Below are positions 8,925 through 16,273 of a DNA stretch of 64,000 nt, in pieces. Each line of letters starts with the position of its first letter. Position 1 is the stretch's first letter. The stretch is from Vulcanimicrobiota bacterium. Its GTDB lineage: Bacteria; Vulcanimicrobiota; Xenobia; Xenobiales; JADMJV01. A program made the position numbers and the translations under genes. Location of the stretch: contig JAEXNA010000037.1 of NCBI GenBank assembly GCA_023447635.1, positions 52,905 to 116,904 on the forward strand. Reading direction: 5' to 3'. The notes beneath the pieces are model-generated. The model saw only the letters and a list, made by a program, of their open reading frames with translations. It was not told the origin of the DNA and searched no databases.

Positions 8925-9323
8925 TTACCAAACGAAGGCGAGCACTTCGCCACCGACGTTCTGTTTGCGGGCCTTGCGACCGGTCATGATACCCTGGGGG
9001 GTGGACATGATTACGGTACCCATGCCGCCGAAAATGACCGGGATATCTTCTACGCCGACGTAGCGGCGTAGACCGGGACGGCTGACTCTCTTCAGGCCAG
9101 CGATCACCTCGCTCCGGTCAGGTGCGTACTTGAGGGTGACGCGAATGACACCCTGGACTCCGGTGTTGAGCACCTGGTAGTCCTTGATGAAACCTTCGCT
9201 CTTGAGCACCTTGGCGATCTGTTCCTTGACCTTGGAGGCGGGAATGTCGCACTGGGCGTGCTTGGCGTGGTTGGCGTTACGAATTCTGGTGAGCATATCC
9301 GCGATGGGATCTGTAGTAGGCAT
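8925..9323 (-). CDS. rpsH: 30S ribosomal protein S8
   Basis: Protein uS8, 132 aa, binding the central domain of 16S rRNA. It begins MPTTDPIADMLTRIRNA and ends with MSTPQGIMTGRKARKQNVGGEVL, both diagnostic. In E. coli S8 autoregulates the spc operon by binding mRNA near the rplE start; a hairpin lies in the comparable place here (10011-10034). The S14 gene usually between rplE and rpsH is missing. Confidence 0.97.
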   Translation of the reverse strand: MPTTDPIADMLTRIRNANHAKHAQCDIPASKVKEQIAKVLKSEGFIKDYQVLNTGVQGVIRVTLKYAPDRSEVIAGLKRVSRPGLRRYVGVEDIPVIFGGMGTVIMSTPQGIMTGRKARKQNVGGEVLAFVW

Positions 9324-9341
9324 ATTGAATTCCTCGGTTCC

Positions 9342-9923
9342 TTACTGCTGTCTCAGCGGGGCGCCCAGCAAGCGCAGCAGCTCGGCTCCCTCTTCATCGG
9401 TCTTGGCGGTGGTGACGATGCAGATGTTCATTCCACGGACGCTATCGACTTTGTCGTAGTCGATCTCGGGGAAAATGATCTGCTCTTTGAGTCCCATCGA
9501 GAAGTTGCCACGTCCGTCAAACTGCTTCGAGCTGATGCCACGGAAGTCGCGGATACGGGGCAGAACGATGTTGAACAGCTTATCCAGGAACACCCACATC
9601 TGGGCGCGGCGCAGGGTCACCTTGGTGCCCAGCTTGACGCCTTCGCGCAGCTTGAAGTTCGAGATAGCCTTACGAGCCCTGGTGACCACAGCCTTTTGAC
9701 CGGTGATCGCCTCGAGCTCTTTCACGGCGGCGTCGAGAATCTTCGGATTGCCGACGGCTTCGCCGACACCCATGTTGATCACGACTTTCTCCAGCCGGGG
9801 GATCTCCATGACGTTGGAGTAGTTGAAACGCTCTTGCATCGCCTTACGAACTTCTTCGTGATAGCGAGTTTCAAGACGCCAGGTGTTGGCCTTGCCAGCA
9901 CCGTGCTCTTTGCTTTGTGCCAT
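9342..9923 (-). CDS. rplE: 50S ribosomal protein L5
   Basis: 5S rRNA-binding protein uL5. The frame is open back to 10010, but family alignment favours ATG 9923, giving about 193 aa that begin MAQSKEHGAGKANTWRLETR and soon reach the conserved FNYSNVMEIPRLEKVVINMG. No strong Shine-Dalgarno precedes 9923; a GTG at about 9950 is an alternative. The gene has its own candidate promoter and hairpin leader in the 180-bp gap after rplX. Confidence 0.93.
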   Translation of the reverse strand: MAQSKEHGAGKANTWRLETRYHEEVRKAMQERFNYSNVMEIPRLEKVVINMGVGEAVGNPKILDAAVKELEAITGQKAVVTRARKAISNFKLREGVKLGTKVTLRRAQMWVFLDKLFNIVLPRIRDFRGISSKQFDGRGNFSMGLKEQIIFPEIDYDKVDSVRGMNICIVTTAKTDEEGAELLRLLGAPLRQQ

Positions 9924-10010
9924 TTCGCTTGTCGGAGAGCCGTTTTCCACCAGGCGCGGACGTGTCTCTCCCCTTCTTCCTATGAAATTAGATGCCTGGA
10001 TAAACTTCAA

Positions 10011-10034
10011 GGTGCCCGCCGTAAGGCGGACACC
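10011..10034 (-). promoter_or_regulatory. hairpin in the rplE leader
   Basis: An inverted repeat with 10-base arms (10011-10020 and 10025-10034, one wobble or mismatch) and a 4-base loop. It falls about 20 bases downstream of the predicted transcription start and about 90 bases before the chosen rplE start. It has no T-run, so it is not a terminator. It could be an autoregulatory site; that is inference. Confidence 0.6.
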
Positions 10035-10056
10035 CGATTTTTGAGAAGTGTATTAG

Positions 10057-10085
10057 GTTTTATCCGGGGTGACCCCAGATGTCAA
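10057..10085 (-). promoter_or_regulatory. internal promoter before rplE
   Basis: On the minus strand TTGACA (10080-10085), a 17-bp spacer and TAAAAC (10057-10062). The spacer holds the 11-bp palindrome GGGGTCACCCC at 10066-10076, which could be an operator. The predicted start is near 10050. Confidence 0.65.
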
Positions 10086-10105
10086 GCCCTAAGGCAAGAA
10101 AAGGG

Positions 10106-10420
10106 CTACTTGGCCTTCTTCTTGGTGGCTTTCTTCTCGGTGCCTTTCTCATCCTTAGCCTTGGAGGCCGTTTTGCCCTTGGCTTTGGCATCCTTGTTCA
10201 ACTTGACGTTGCTGGCGTGGATAGGAGCGGCTTCTTCCTTGATTCCGCCTTCGACCTCTTTCGGAGGACGGGGCTTCTTGTGCTTGGAAACGATGTTGAC
10301 ACCATCGACCGTCACGCGGTTGTTCTTGGTATCGACCTCGAGCACTTTGCCCTTCTTGCCCTTATCGCGGCCAGAAAGGATGTAGACTTCGTCGCCCTTT
10401 TTAACGTGCACCTTTGACAT
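10106..10420 (-). CDS. rplX: 50S ribosomal protein L24
   Basis: Assembly-initiator protein uL24, 104 aa. The KOW motif lies in KKGDEVYILSGRDKGKKGKV near the N-terminus, followed by VDGVNIVSKHKKPRP. The last 35 residues are a lysine/alanine/glutamate-rich tail not part of the conserved core. Its start codon overlaps the rplN stop. Confidence 0.96.
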   Translation of the reverse strand: MSKVHVKKGDEVYILSGRDKGKKGKVLEVDTKNNRVTVDGVNIVSKHKKPRPPKEVEGGIKEEAAPIHASNVKLNKDAKAKGKTASKAKDEKGTEKKATKKKAK

Positions 10421-10788
10421 TAGAGCACCTCCGGCGCCAGAGCGACGATCTTCATGAAGTCTTTGTAACGCAGTTCACGAGCCACCGGCCCGAAGATACG
10501 GGTTCCGCGAGGGTTTTTGTCCTCACGGATGATGACTGCGGCGTTGTCGTCGAAACGGATGTACGAGCCATCGGTACGACGAATCTTGTGTTTGGTGCGG
10601 ACGACGACGGCTTTGACCACGTCACCCTTCTTGATGGCGGCACCAGGCTGGGCGGCCTTGACGGCACCCACGATGATGTCACCGACACCGGCGTAGCGAC
10701 GCAGCGAACCGCCGAGCACGCGGATGCAAAGAATCTCTTTGGCACCCGAGTTGTCGGCAACGCGGAGTCGACTTTCTTGCTGAACCAT
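10420..10788 (-). CDS. rplN: 50S ribosomal protein L14
   Basis: Protein uL14, 122 aa, at the subunit interface. It begins MVQQESRLRVADNSGAKEIL and contains YIRFDDNAAVIIREDKNPRG, the standard L14 signature. A hairpin of two 7-base arms (10812-10830) lies in the 47-bp gap between rpsQ and this gene. Confidence 0.98.
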   Translation of the reverse strand: MVQQESRLRVADNSGAKEILCIRVLGGSLRRYAGVGDIIVGAVKAAQPGAAIKKGDVVKAVVVRTKHKIRRTDGSYIRFDDNAAVIIREDKNPRGTRIFGPVARELRYKDFMKIVALAPEVL

Positions 10789-10835
10789 AACCTTGTTCTC
10801 CGTATTCCTTAGGGTCTACAGAAGACCCTCAATAA

Positions 10836-11111
10836 CTAGCGAGCTCTTTCGACGATCTCGACGACGCGCCATCTCTTCTGCTTCGAGAGCGGGCGGGTCT
10901 CCATGATACGTACGATGTCGCCGACGCCGCAGGAGTTCTCCTCGTCGTGGGCCTTGAACTTCTTGGTACGCTTGATGATCTTTCCGTACAGGCGGTGAGG
11001 GAACTGACGCGCCACCTCGACCACTACGGTCTTATCCATCTTGTCGCTAACCACAGTGCCCAGGCGAACCTTACGGCTATTGCGGTCGGTTTCGGTTTGC
11101 GTGGTGCTCAC
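10836..11111 (-). CDS. rpsQ: 30S ribosomal protein S17
   Basis: Protein uS17, 91 aa, an OB-fold primary 16S rRNA binder. The core GTVVSDKMDKTVVVEV and the C-terminal region VRIMETRPLSKQKRW are diagnostic. It overlaps rpmC by 4 bp. Confidence 0.97.
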   Translation of the reverse strand: MSTTQTETDRNSRKVRLGTVVSDKMDKTVVVEVARQFPHRLYGKIIKRTKKFKAHDEENSCGVGDIVRIMETRPLSKQKRWRVVEIVERAR

Positions 11112-11344
11112 TTCTTAACTCCCTTGCCCGCCTCGGCCAGCTCTTTTTCGCGGATGGCGGTGTGAATGCGGGCGATCTCCCGCTTGGCGTTCCGGATGTT
11201 CCGGTGGTTCTCCAAGTTGCCAGTGGCGCGCTGGAAGCGAAGATTAAAGATCTCTTCCTTGGCGGCGACCAGGGCTTGGCGCAGATCGGCGAGCGACTTG
11301 GCTCTCAGCGCCTCATTGTGTTGATTTAGCTTCGTATTGGCCAT
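11108..11344 (-). CDS. rpmC: 50S ribosomal protein L29
   Basis: Protein uL29, 78 aa, an alpha-helical hairpin near the tunnel exit. The motif LFNLRFQ-like segment appears as EIFNLRFQRATGNLENHRNI, followed by RNAKREIARIHTAI. It lies between rplP and rpsQ with a 4-bp overlap on the rpsQ side. Confidence 0.96.
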   Translation of the reverse strand: MANTKLNQHNEALRAKSLADLRQALVAAKEEIFNLRFQRATGNLENHRNIRNAKREIARIHTAIREKELAEAGKGVKK

Positions 11345-11347
11345 TGT

Positions 11348-11767
11348 TTAGCTCCCTAGTTTCTCTCGCACGAGGAATCGCGTCTTCATGGGAAGCTTGA
11401 ACTGGGCCAGACGAATCGCTTCTTTAGCGGTATCCTCGGGCACGCCGGCGATCTCGAACATCACTCGGCCAGGCTTGACCACGGCTACCCAGAACTCGGG
11501 ACTTCCTTTACCGGAACCCATGCGGGTCTCGGCGGGCTTCTTGGTTACCGGCTTGTCGGGGAAGATGCGAATCCACACCTTACCACCACGCTTGATGTAG
11601 CGGGTCATTGCGATACGAGCGGCCTCGATCTGGCGGCTAGTAATCCAGGACGGCTCCATAGCCTGCAGGCCGAAGGCGCCAAAGGTCACCTTATTACCGC
11701 GATGAGACTTACCTCTCATGCGTCCACGATGGGACTTTCTGAATTTTACTTTGCGAGGGCTTAGCAC
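11348..11767 (-). CDS. rplP: 50S ribosomal protein L16
   Basis: Protein uL16, 139 aa, close to the peptidyl-transferase centre. It begins MLSPRKVKFRKSHRGRMRGK and has the family motifs GKVWIRIFPDKPVTKKPAET and MGSGKGSPEFWVAVVKPGR. It starts 3 bp after rpsC ends. Confidence 0.98.
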   Translation of the reverse strand: MLSPRKVKFRKSHRGRMRGKSHRGNKVTFGAFGLQAMEPSWITSRQIEAARIAMTRYIKRGGKVWIRIFPDKPVTKKPAETRMGSGKGSPEFWVAVVKPGRVMFEIAGVPEDTAKEAIRLAQFKLPMKTRFLVREKLGS

Positions 11768-11770
11768 GTT

Positions 11771-12439
11771 CTATCCTTTTTCGTTCCCGGCGGAATGGTT
11801 CTTTTCAACAGCCGATCCGGGCAAAATCTCACCACGGTAAACCCAAACCTTGACGCCGATGACTCCGGCGGGGGTGGAAGCTTCCGTGATGGCATAGTCG
11901 ATATCGGCGCGCAGCGTGTGCAGAGGCACTTTGCCCTGGAACGTACGCTCGGTACGCGCGATTTCGTTGCCGCCGAGACGACCGGAGAGCTGAACCTTGA
12001 TCCCCTGAGCGCCAGCTTTGATCGAGCGACCGACCGACTGTTTCATGGCGCGACGGAAAGCGACACGCTTTTCGAGGGCCTCAGCAATGTTCTGGCCAAC
12101 CAGTGCGGCGTCCAGCTCAGGAGTCTTGACTTCTTTGACCGAGATCTTGATGTTCTTCTTGGTCAGCTTTTCCAGCCGCTTGCGCAGCTCTTCGATGCCG
12201 GCGCCGCGCTTACCGATGACCAGACCGGGCTTGCCCGTGTTGATGATCACATGAGTGCGATTCGCGCGCTCGATCTCTACACGAGAGATGCCGGCGTGAC
12301 GGAGATAGGTCTGCAAGAACTTACGGATCTTGTGATCCTCGTGCAGCCAGTCACCGAAATTCTTCTCTTCGAACCATCTCGAGTCCCAACCGCGAATAAC
12401 TCCGACGCGAAACCCGATGGGATGAATTTTCTGACCCAT
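11771..12439 (-). CDS. rpsC: 30S ribosomal protein S3
   Basis: Protein uS3, 222 aa, lining the mRNA entry tunnel with helicase activity. It begins MGQKIHPIGFRVGVIRGWDS and has the KH-domain GxxG stretch VIGKRGAGIEELR. The C-terminal domain carries GVIGVKVWVYRGEILPG. Length and order are standard. Confidence 0.98.
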   Translation of the reverse strand: MGQKIHPIGFRVGVIRGWDSRWFEEKNFGDWLHEDHKIRKFLQTYLRHAGISRVEIERANRTHVIINTGKPGLVIGKRGAGIEELRKRLEKLTKKNIKISVKEVKTPELDAALVGQNIAEALEKRVAFRRAMKQSVGRSIKAGAQGIKVQLSGRLGGNEIARTERTFQGKVPLHTLRADIDYAITEASTPAGVIGVKVWVYRGEILPGSAVEKNHSAGNEKG

Positions 12440-12441
12440 AT

Positions 12442-12864
12442 CTAGGCCTCTCCTTTCGAAGCCACCACGACGGTGATGTGGCTGGTTCTCTTCTTGATGG
12501 CGGCAGCTCGACCGCGAGCGCGCGGCATGAAACGTTTCATGACGGGACCCTCATCGATCATGACGCGAGCCACGGAAAGCGACTCGGCAGCCAGAGAGTT
12601 GTTGTGCTTAGCGTTAGCGATAGCCGACTCCAGCACTTTCTTCAACGGACCAGCGGCCCGCTTAGGGGTGAACTCCAGGATGCTCCAGGCTTCCTGAGCG
12701 CTCTTTCCCCGGATCAGATCCGCCACCAGGCGGAGCTTACGGGGGGTGATTCTTACGTATTTTGCGACGGCGCGTACACCTTCGGCCTGACGGGCCTCGC
12801 GACGCTCTTTGTTTCTCTCGGCCTTCTTCTTACGACGGTCGGCCTCATCTTTGACTTGGGACAT
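12442..12864 (-). CDS. rplV: 50S ribosomal protein L22 with a charged N-terminal extension
   Basis: Protein uL22, 140 aa, whose loop lines the exit tunnel. The core starts near residue 33 at VAKYVRITPRKLRLVADLIR; the preceding stretch is almost entirely Lys/Arg/Glu and is longer than the family norm. An in-frame GGAG 9 bases before ATG 12864 supports the long start. The tunnel-loop region MKRFMPRARGRAAAIKKRTS is conserved. Confidence 0.96.
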   Translation of the reverse strand: MSQVKDEADRRKKKAERNKERREARQAEGVRAVAKYVRITPRKLRLVADLIRGKSAQEAWSILEFTPKRAAGPLKKVLESAIANAKHNNSLAAESLSVARVMIDEGPVMKRFMPRARGRAAAIKKRTSHITVVVASKGEA

Positions 12865-12876
12865 TGACCCGGGCTC

Positions 12877-13164
12877 CTACTTCCGCTTGCTCTTCTTCTC
12901 GTTCTTGCCAGCAGCGTGACCGCGGTACAAACGAGTAACCGCGAACTCACCCAGCTTGTGGCCCACCATGTCTTCGTTGACATAGATAGGAACGTGTTTG
13001 CGGCCGTCGTGAACAGCCACGGTGTGGCCGATCATCTCCGGGAACACGGTGCAAGCACGGGCCCAGGTCTTGACGACCTTCTTCTCGTTGGTCTCGTTGA
13101 GCTTGAGAATTTTGACGTACAGATTCTTGTCCACGTAGGGACCTTTTCTAATGGAACGCGACAT
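12877..13164 (-). CDS. rpsS: 30S ribosomal protein S19
   Basis: Protein uS19, 95 aa from ATG 13164, which has a GGAGAGG ribosome binding site just upstream. It begins MSRSIRKGPYVDKNL and contains RACTVFPEMIGHTVAVHDGR and VGHKLGEFAVTR. The frame is open further upstream into rplB, but that extension is not conserved and I reject it. Confidence 0.97.
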   Translation of the reverse strand: MSRSIRKGPYVDKNLYVKILKLNETNEKKVVKTWARACTVFPEMIGHTVAVHDGRKHVPIYVNEDMVGHKLGEFAVTRLYRGHAAGKNEKKSKRK

Positions 13165-13175
13165 TCTAGCCTCTC

Positions 13176-14000
13176 CTACTTCTTGCGACGTCTGACGATC
13201 AGACGGTCGCTGGCCTTCTTCTTGCGGGTTCTCAAGCCGAGAGCCGGCTTGCCCCAAGGGGTGCTGCTGGGACGACCAGGGGTCGAGCGAGCTTCACCAC
13301 CACCGTGAGGGTGGTCGCAGGGGTTGGTGGCAACACCGCGGATTTTCCCGCGCTGTCCCAGCCAGCGAGAACGACCGGCTTTACCGAGCTGGATGTTCTC
13401 GTGCTCGGAATTGCCGACCAGGCCGATGGTAGCACGACAGGTCGAGATGACCTGGCGGACTTCACCAGAGGGAAGACGAAGCAGAGCCATCTTTCCTTCC
13501 TTGGCCATCAACTGGGCCGAGGTGCCGGCAGAGCGAACCATCTGGCCACCCTTGCCGGGCTGAAGTTCAATGTTGTGCACCAGGGTACCGACCGGGATGT
13601 CCGACAGGGCCAGGCAGTTGCCGACCTTGATGTCAGAGCCGGGGCCGGAAACGACCTGGCCACCAACGGTGAGTCCCTGAGGAGCGAGAATGTATCGCTT
13701 TTCACCATCGGCATAGTGCAGCAAGGCGATGTGCGCCGAGCGGTTGGGATCGTACTGAACGGAGTGAACCTTTGCGGGAATTCCATCCTTATCGCGGGCC
13801 CAGTCGATCACGCGATAGCGGCGCTTATGGCCACCACCTCGGTGATAGGACGTGATGCGGCCGTTCGAGTTACGACCACCCGTCTTTTTGAGTGGGCGAA
13901 GGAGACTCTTCTCGGGTTCGCTCGAAGTAATCTCGGCGAAGTCCTGGACGCTCATGTGGCGGCGACCAGGGCTCGTCGGATTGAACTTGCGGGTAGGCAT
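13176..14000 (-). CDS. rplB: 50S ribosomal protein L2
   Basis: Protein uL2, 274 aa, needed for subunit association and peptidyl transfer. The conserved C-terminal loop GVATNPCDHPHGGGEARS holds the universally conserved histidine region. GRNSNGRITSYHRGGGHKRR is the N-terminal rRNA-binding part. A candidate promoter of its own lies at 14040-14068. Confidence 0.98.
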   Translation of the reverse strand: MPTRKFNPTSPGRRHMSVQDFAEITSSEPEKSLLRPLKKTGGRNSNGRITSYHRGGGHKRRYRVIDWARDKDGIPAKVHSVQYDPNRSAHIALLHYADGEKRYILAPQGLTVGGQVVSGPGSDIKVGNCLALSDIPVGTLVHNIELQPGKGGQMVRSAGTSAQLMAKEGKMALLRLPSGEVRQVISTCRATIGLVGNSEHENIQLGKAGRSRWLGQRGKIRGVATNPCDHPHGGGEARSTPGRPSSTPWGKPALGLRTRKKKASDRLIVRRRKK

Positions 14001-14039
14001 AATAACTTTTCCTCTTCTTACATGAAACGTCCGGCGTTC

Positions 14040-14068
14040 TTTCTACCAGCCGAACGCCAAAAGGTCAA
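14040..14068 (-). promoter_or_regulatory. internal promoter before rplB
   Basis: Minus-strand TTGACC (14063-14068), 17-bp spacer, TAGAAA (14040-14045), in the 174-bp gap between rplW and rplB. It follows a strong hairpin at 14124-14155, so the S10 operon may be re-initiated here. Confidence 0.55.
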
Positions 14069-14123
14069 GCCCGTGAAGGCTAATTTTGTGAACCGGCGCC
14101 CAAAAAGGCCCCGGCTTGTAGAA

Positions 14124-14155
14124 GAAGATGGGTCCGGGCGACCGGACCCATCTTC
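14124..14155 (-). terminator. strong hairpin after rplW
   Basis: A perfect 14-bp stem (14124-14137 with 14142-14155) and a 4-base loop, 20 bp past the rplW stop. The following RNA is only moderately U-rich (UUCUAC), so it may be a partial terminator or an RNA-processing and stability element. Confidence 0.6.
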
Positions 14156-14174
14156 CTATGTCACCTGAGAGGTG

Positions 14175-14513
14175 CTAGACCTCGAACAGCGGCGTGCCGC
14201 CGATCTCGATCTGATCGCCCTCTCTCAGGGTGACAGTGGCCTTCTTACGGGTAGCGGAAAAGCCGGTGCTACGGCCTCTACGTCGAAGTTTGCCGGGATT
14301 CTTACCAGTAGTGATCTTCAGCACCTTGACGCTGAAGAGCTTCTCGATGGCCGCCTTGATCTGGATCTTGTTGGCATCCGGGTGCACCTGGAAGGTGTAA
14401 CGGTTAGAGCCAGCGCCAGACATCGTCTTCTCGGTGATGAGAGGACGAATCAACACATCGTAATGGGTCAGGCCGCGCAGGTCGGCGACGGAGTTTTGAA
14501 CCTTCTCGCTCAC
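14175..14513 (-). CDS. rplW: 50S ribosomal protein L23
   Basis: Protein uL23, 112 aa, a docking site for trigger factor and SRP at the tunnel exit. It contains DVLIRPLITEKTM and the YTFQVHPDANKIQIKAAIEK segment typical of L23. It overlaps rplD by 4 bp. A large hairpin follows its stop. Confidence 0.97.
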   Translation of the reverse strand: MSEKVQNSVADLRGLTHYDVLIRPLITEKTMSGAGSNRYTFQVHPDANKIQIKAAIEKLFSVKVLKITTGKNPGKLRRRGRSTGFSATRKKATVTLREGDQIEIGGTPLFEV

Positions 14514-15136
14514 GATAGGGCCTCCTGAATGATGTTGAGGGCTTCCTGGGTCGCCACCACGCGGTCGTGCTTCATGACGTCGACCAGGTTCAGGTCGGAC
14601 GCGTGAACCACGTTGAGTCCGGGGATGTTGGAAGCAGACTTCTCGACGTGGGCGTTGGGCGAACCCAGTACCAGCAGGGTCTTGCGCGAGTCGAGTTTGA
14701 GGTCAGAGAACAGCTTGATGATGGTCTTCGTCTTGAACTCGCTCATGCTCAGTTCGGACAGACCGGTCAGATTCTGGTCGCGCAGGCGCTGCGAGAGCGC
14801 GCAGCGCATAGCGCCGTGACGCATCTTTTTGGGCAGCGACTGAGTGTAGCTCCGGGGTCTCGGCCCGAAGGTGATACCGCCGCCCCGGAAGATAGGCGAA
14901 CGGCGGGAACCGTGACGAGCGCCGCCGGTACCCTTCTGGCGGTGAGGCTTACGGCCACCACCGCGTACTTCGCCGCGGGTCTTGGTGCTATGGGTTCCGC
15001 GGCGCGCGTTGGCGAGCAGTCCCACGAAAATCTGGTGGACCAGACCGGAGTTGAAAGGGACGTCGAAAACTTCGCTCTTCAGCTCGAGATCGCCGACGAC
15101 CTTACCGGCCATATCGTGCAATGATAACTTGGGCAT
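14510..15136 (-). CDS. rplD: 50S ribosomal protein L4
   Basis: Protein uL4, 208 aa, whose extended loop reaches the exit tunnel: GGGRKPHRQKGTGGARHGS is the diagnostic loop. In E. coli L4 autoregulates the S10 operon through the rpsJ leader; two hairpins precede rpsJ here (16189-16260). Confidence 0.97.
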   Translation of the reverse strand: MPKLSLHDMAGKVVGDLELKSEVFDVPFNSGLVHQIFVGLLANARRGTHSTKTRGEVRGGGRKPHRQKGTGGARHGSRRSPIFRGGGITFGPRPRSYTQSLPKKMRHGAMRCALSQRLRDQNLTGLSELSMSEFKTKTIIKLFSDLKLDSRKTLLVLGSPNAHVEKSASNIPGLNVVHASDLNLVDVMKHDRVVATQEALNIIQEALS

Positions 15137-15139
15137 GGT

Positions 15140-15760
15140 CTATCCTTTCACCGACTTTTTGACCACCACGATGCTGCCCTTGGCGCCGGGAACGGCGCCG
15201 CGGATGAGGAGCAGGTTACGCTCGGCATCGATGGCGGCCACGGTCAGGCCCTGGGTGGTTACTTTCTTGTTACCCATCTGACCAGCGCGCTTCTTGCCCT
15301 TGAAGGTACGAGCGGGGTCGACGGGACCGTTGGAGGCAGGCATACGGTGAATCAGCGAGGCGCCGTGCGAAGCGCGGCCACCACCGAAGTTCCAGCGCTT
15401 CATAACGCCAGCCGTACCTTTACCCTTAGAGGTTCCCTGAACGTCGACCAGCTGGCCAACTTCGAAGGCGTCGACTTTGATGACGTCGCCCACGGCAGAT
15501 GCGTCCTCGACGCGAACCTCGTGAATTTTGCGCAGGGAACCTGCGCCGTGCTTTTTCAGGTGGCCGAGCTGGGGCTTGTTCAGCGCCTTGTCTTTCACCT
15601 CGTCGAAACCGAGCTGGACAGCGCTATAGCCATCCTTCTCGACGGTTTTCTTCTGGATCACCGGGCAGGGACCAGCCTGCACCACGGTGACGGGGACGAC
15701 GTTGCCTGACTCGTCGAAGATCTGAGTCATGCCGAGTTTGCGTCCGAGAATCGTCTGCAT
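15140..15760 (-). CDS. rplC: 50S ribosomal protein L3
   Basis: Protein uL3, 206 aa, an assembly initiator near the peptidyl-transferase centre. The segment WNFGGGRASHGASLIHRMPA and GRKLGMTQIFDESGNVVPVT identify it. ATG 15760 is preceded by AAAAGGAG. A 103-bp gap separates it from rpsJ and shows no clear promoter. Confidence 0.97.
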   Translation of the reverse strand: MQTILGRKLGMTQIFDESGNVVPVTVVQAGPCPVIQKKTVEKDGYSAVQLGFDEVKDKALNKPQLGHLKKHGAGSLRKIHEVRVEDASAVGDVIKVDAFEVGQLVDVQGTSKGKGTAGVMKRWNFGGGRASHGASLIHRMPASNGPVDPARTFKGKKRAGQMGNKKVTTQGLTVAAIDAERNLLLIRGAVPGAKGSIVVVKKSVKG

Positions 15761-15863
15761 GGGAAACTCCTTTTCCGCAGTGGGTGGCTACGCTTGAATG
15801 AGGGAGGGTTGTCTCCTCGCGTTAGGGGCCCGTAGGTCCGCCTGGCGCCACCGTGCTTTTTGA

Positions 15864-16175
15864 TTAACCCTTGATTTCGATGTCGACACCAGCGGGCAGG
15901 TCGACTCGCATCAACTGCTCGATGGTTTTCTGCGAAGGATCGAAGTAGATATCGATCAGACGCTTGTGGGTGCGGATTTCGAAGTGCTCGCGCGACTTCT
16001 TATCCACGTGGGGCGAGCGCAGAACGCAGTAACGGCTTTTGACCGTAGGGAGCGGAACCGGTCCAGAGATGGCGGCTCCAGTCTGCTGGGCGATCTGGAC
16101 GATCTTCTCGGCGGACTCGTCGAGGATCGCGTGCTCATACGCCTTCAATTTGATTCTGATACGTTGCTTTGCCAT
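15864..16175 (-). CDS. rpsJ: 30S ribosomal protein S10
   Basis: Protein uS10 (NusE), 103 aa, also part of antitermination complexes. It begins MAKQRIRIKLKAYEH and contains IDIYFDPSQKTIEQLMRVDL at the C-terminus, both diagnostic. It follows tuf after a 98-bp gap holding two hairpins. Confidence 0.98.
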   Translation of the reverse strand: MAKQRIRIKLKAYEHAILDESAEKIVQIAQQTGAAISGPVPLPTVKSRYCVLRSPHVDKKSREHFEIRTHKRLIDIYFDPSQKTIEQLMRVDLPAGVDIEIKG

Positions 16176-16188
16176 TTCGTCTCCTAAA

Positions 16189-16260
16189 CTCCAGCCCCAA
16201 CAAGGCGCTGGAGCGAGAAGACTTCAGCCCCGGCGCCAGTGTGGAGCCGAGGCTGAAGTC
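16189..16260 (-). promoter_or_regulatory. two hairpins between tuf and rpsJ
   Basis: The first (minus-strand order) pairs 16246-16260 with 16220-16234, a 15-bp arm with one interruption; the second pairs 16207-16213 with 16189-16195, ending just before the TAGGAG ribosome binding site of rpsJ. The first may reduce read-through from tuf; the second is placed to control rpsJ translation, as L4 does in E. coli. The function is inferred. Confidence 0.5.
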
Positions 16261-16273
16261 TCAGGGATAAACC

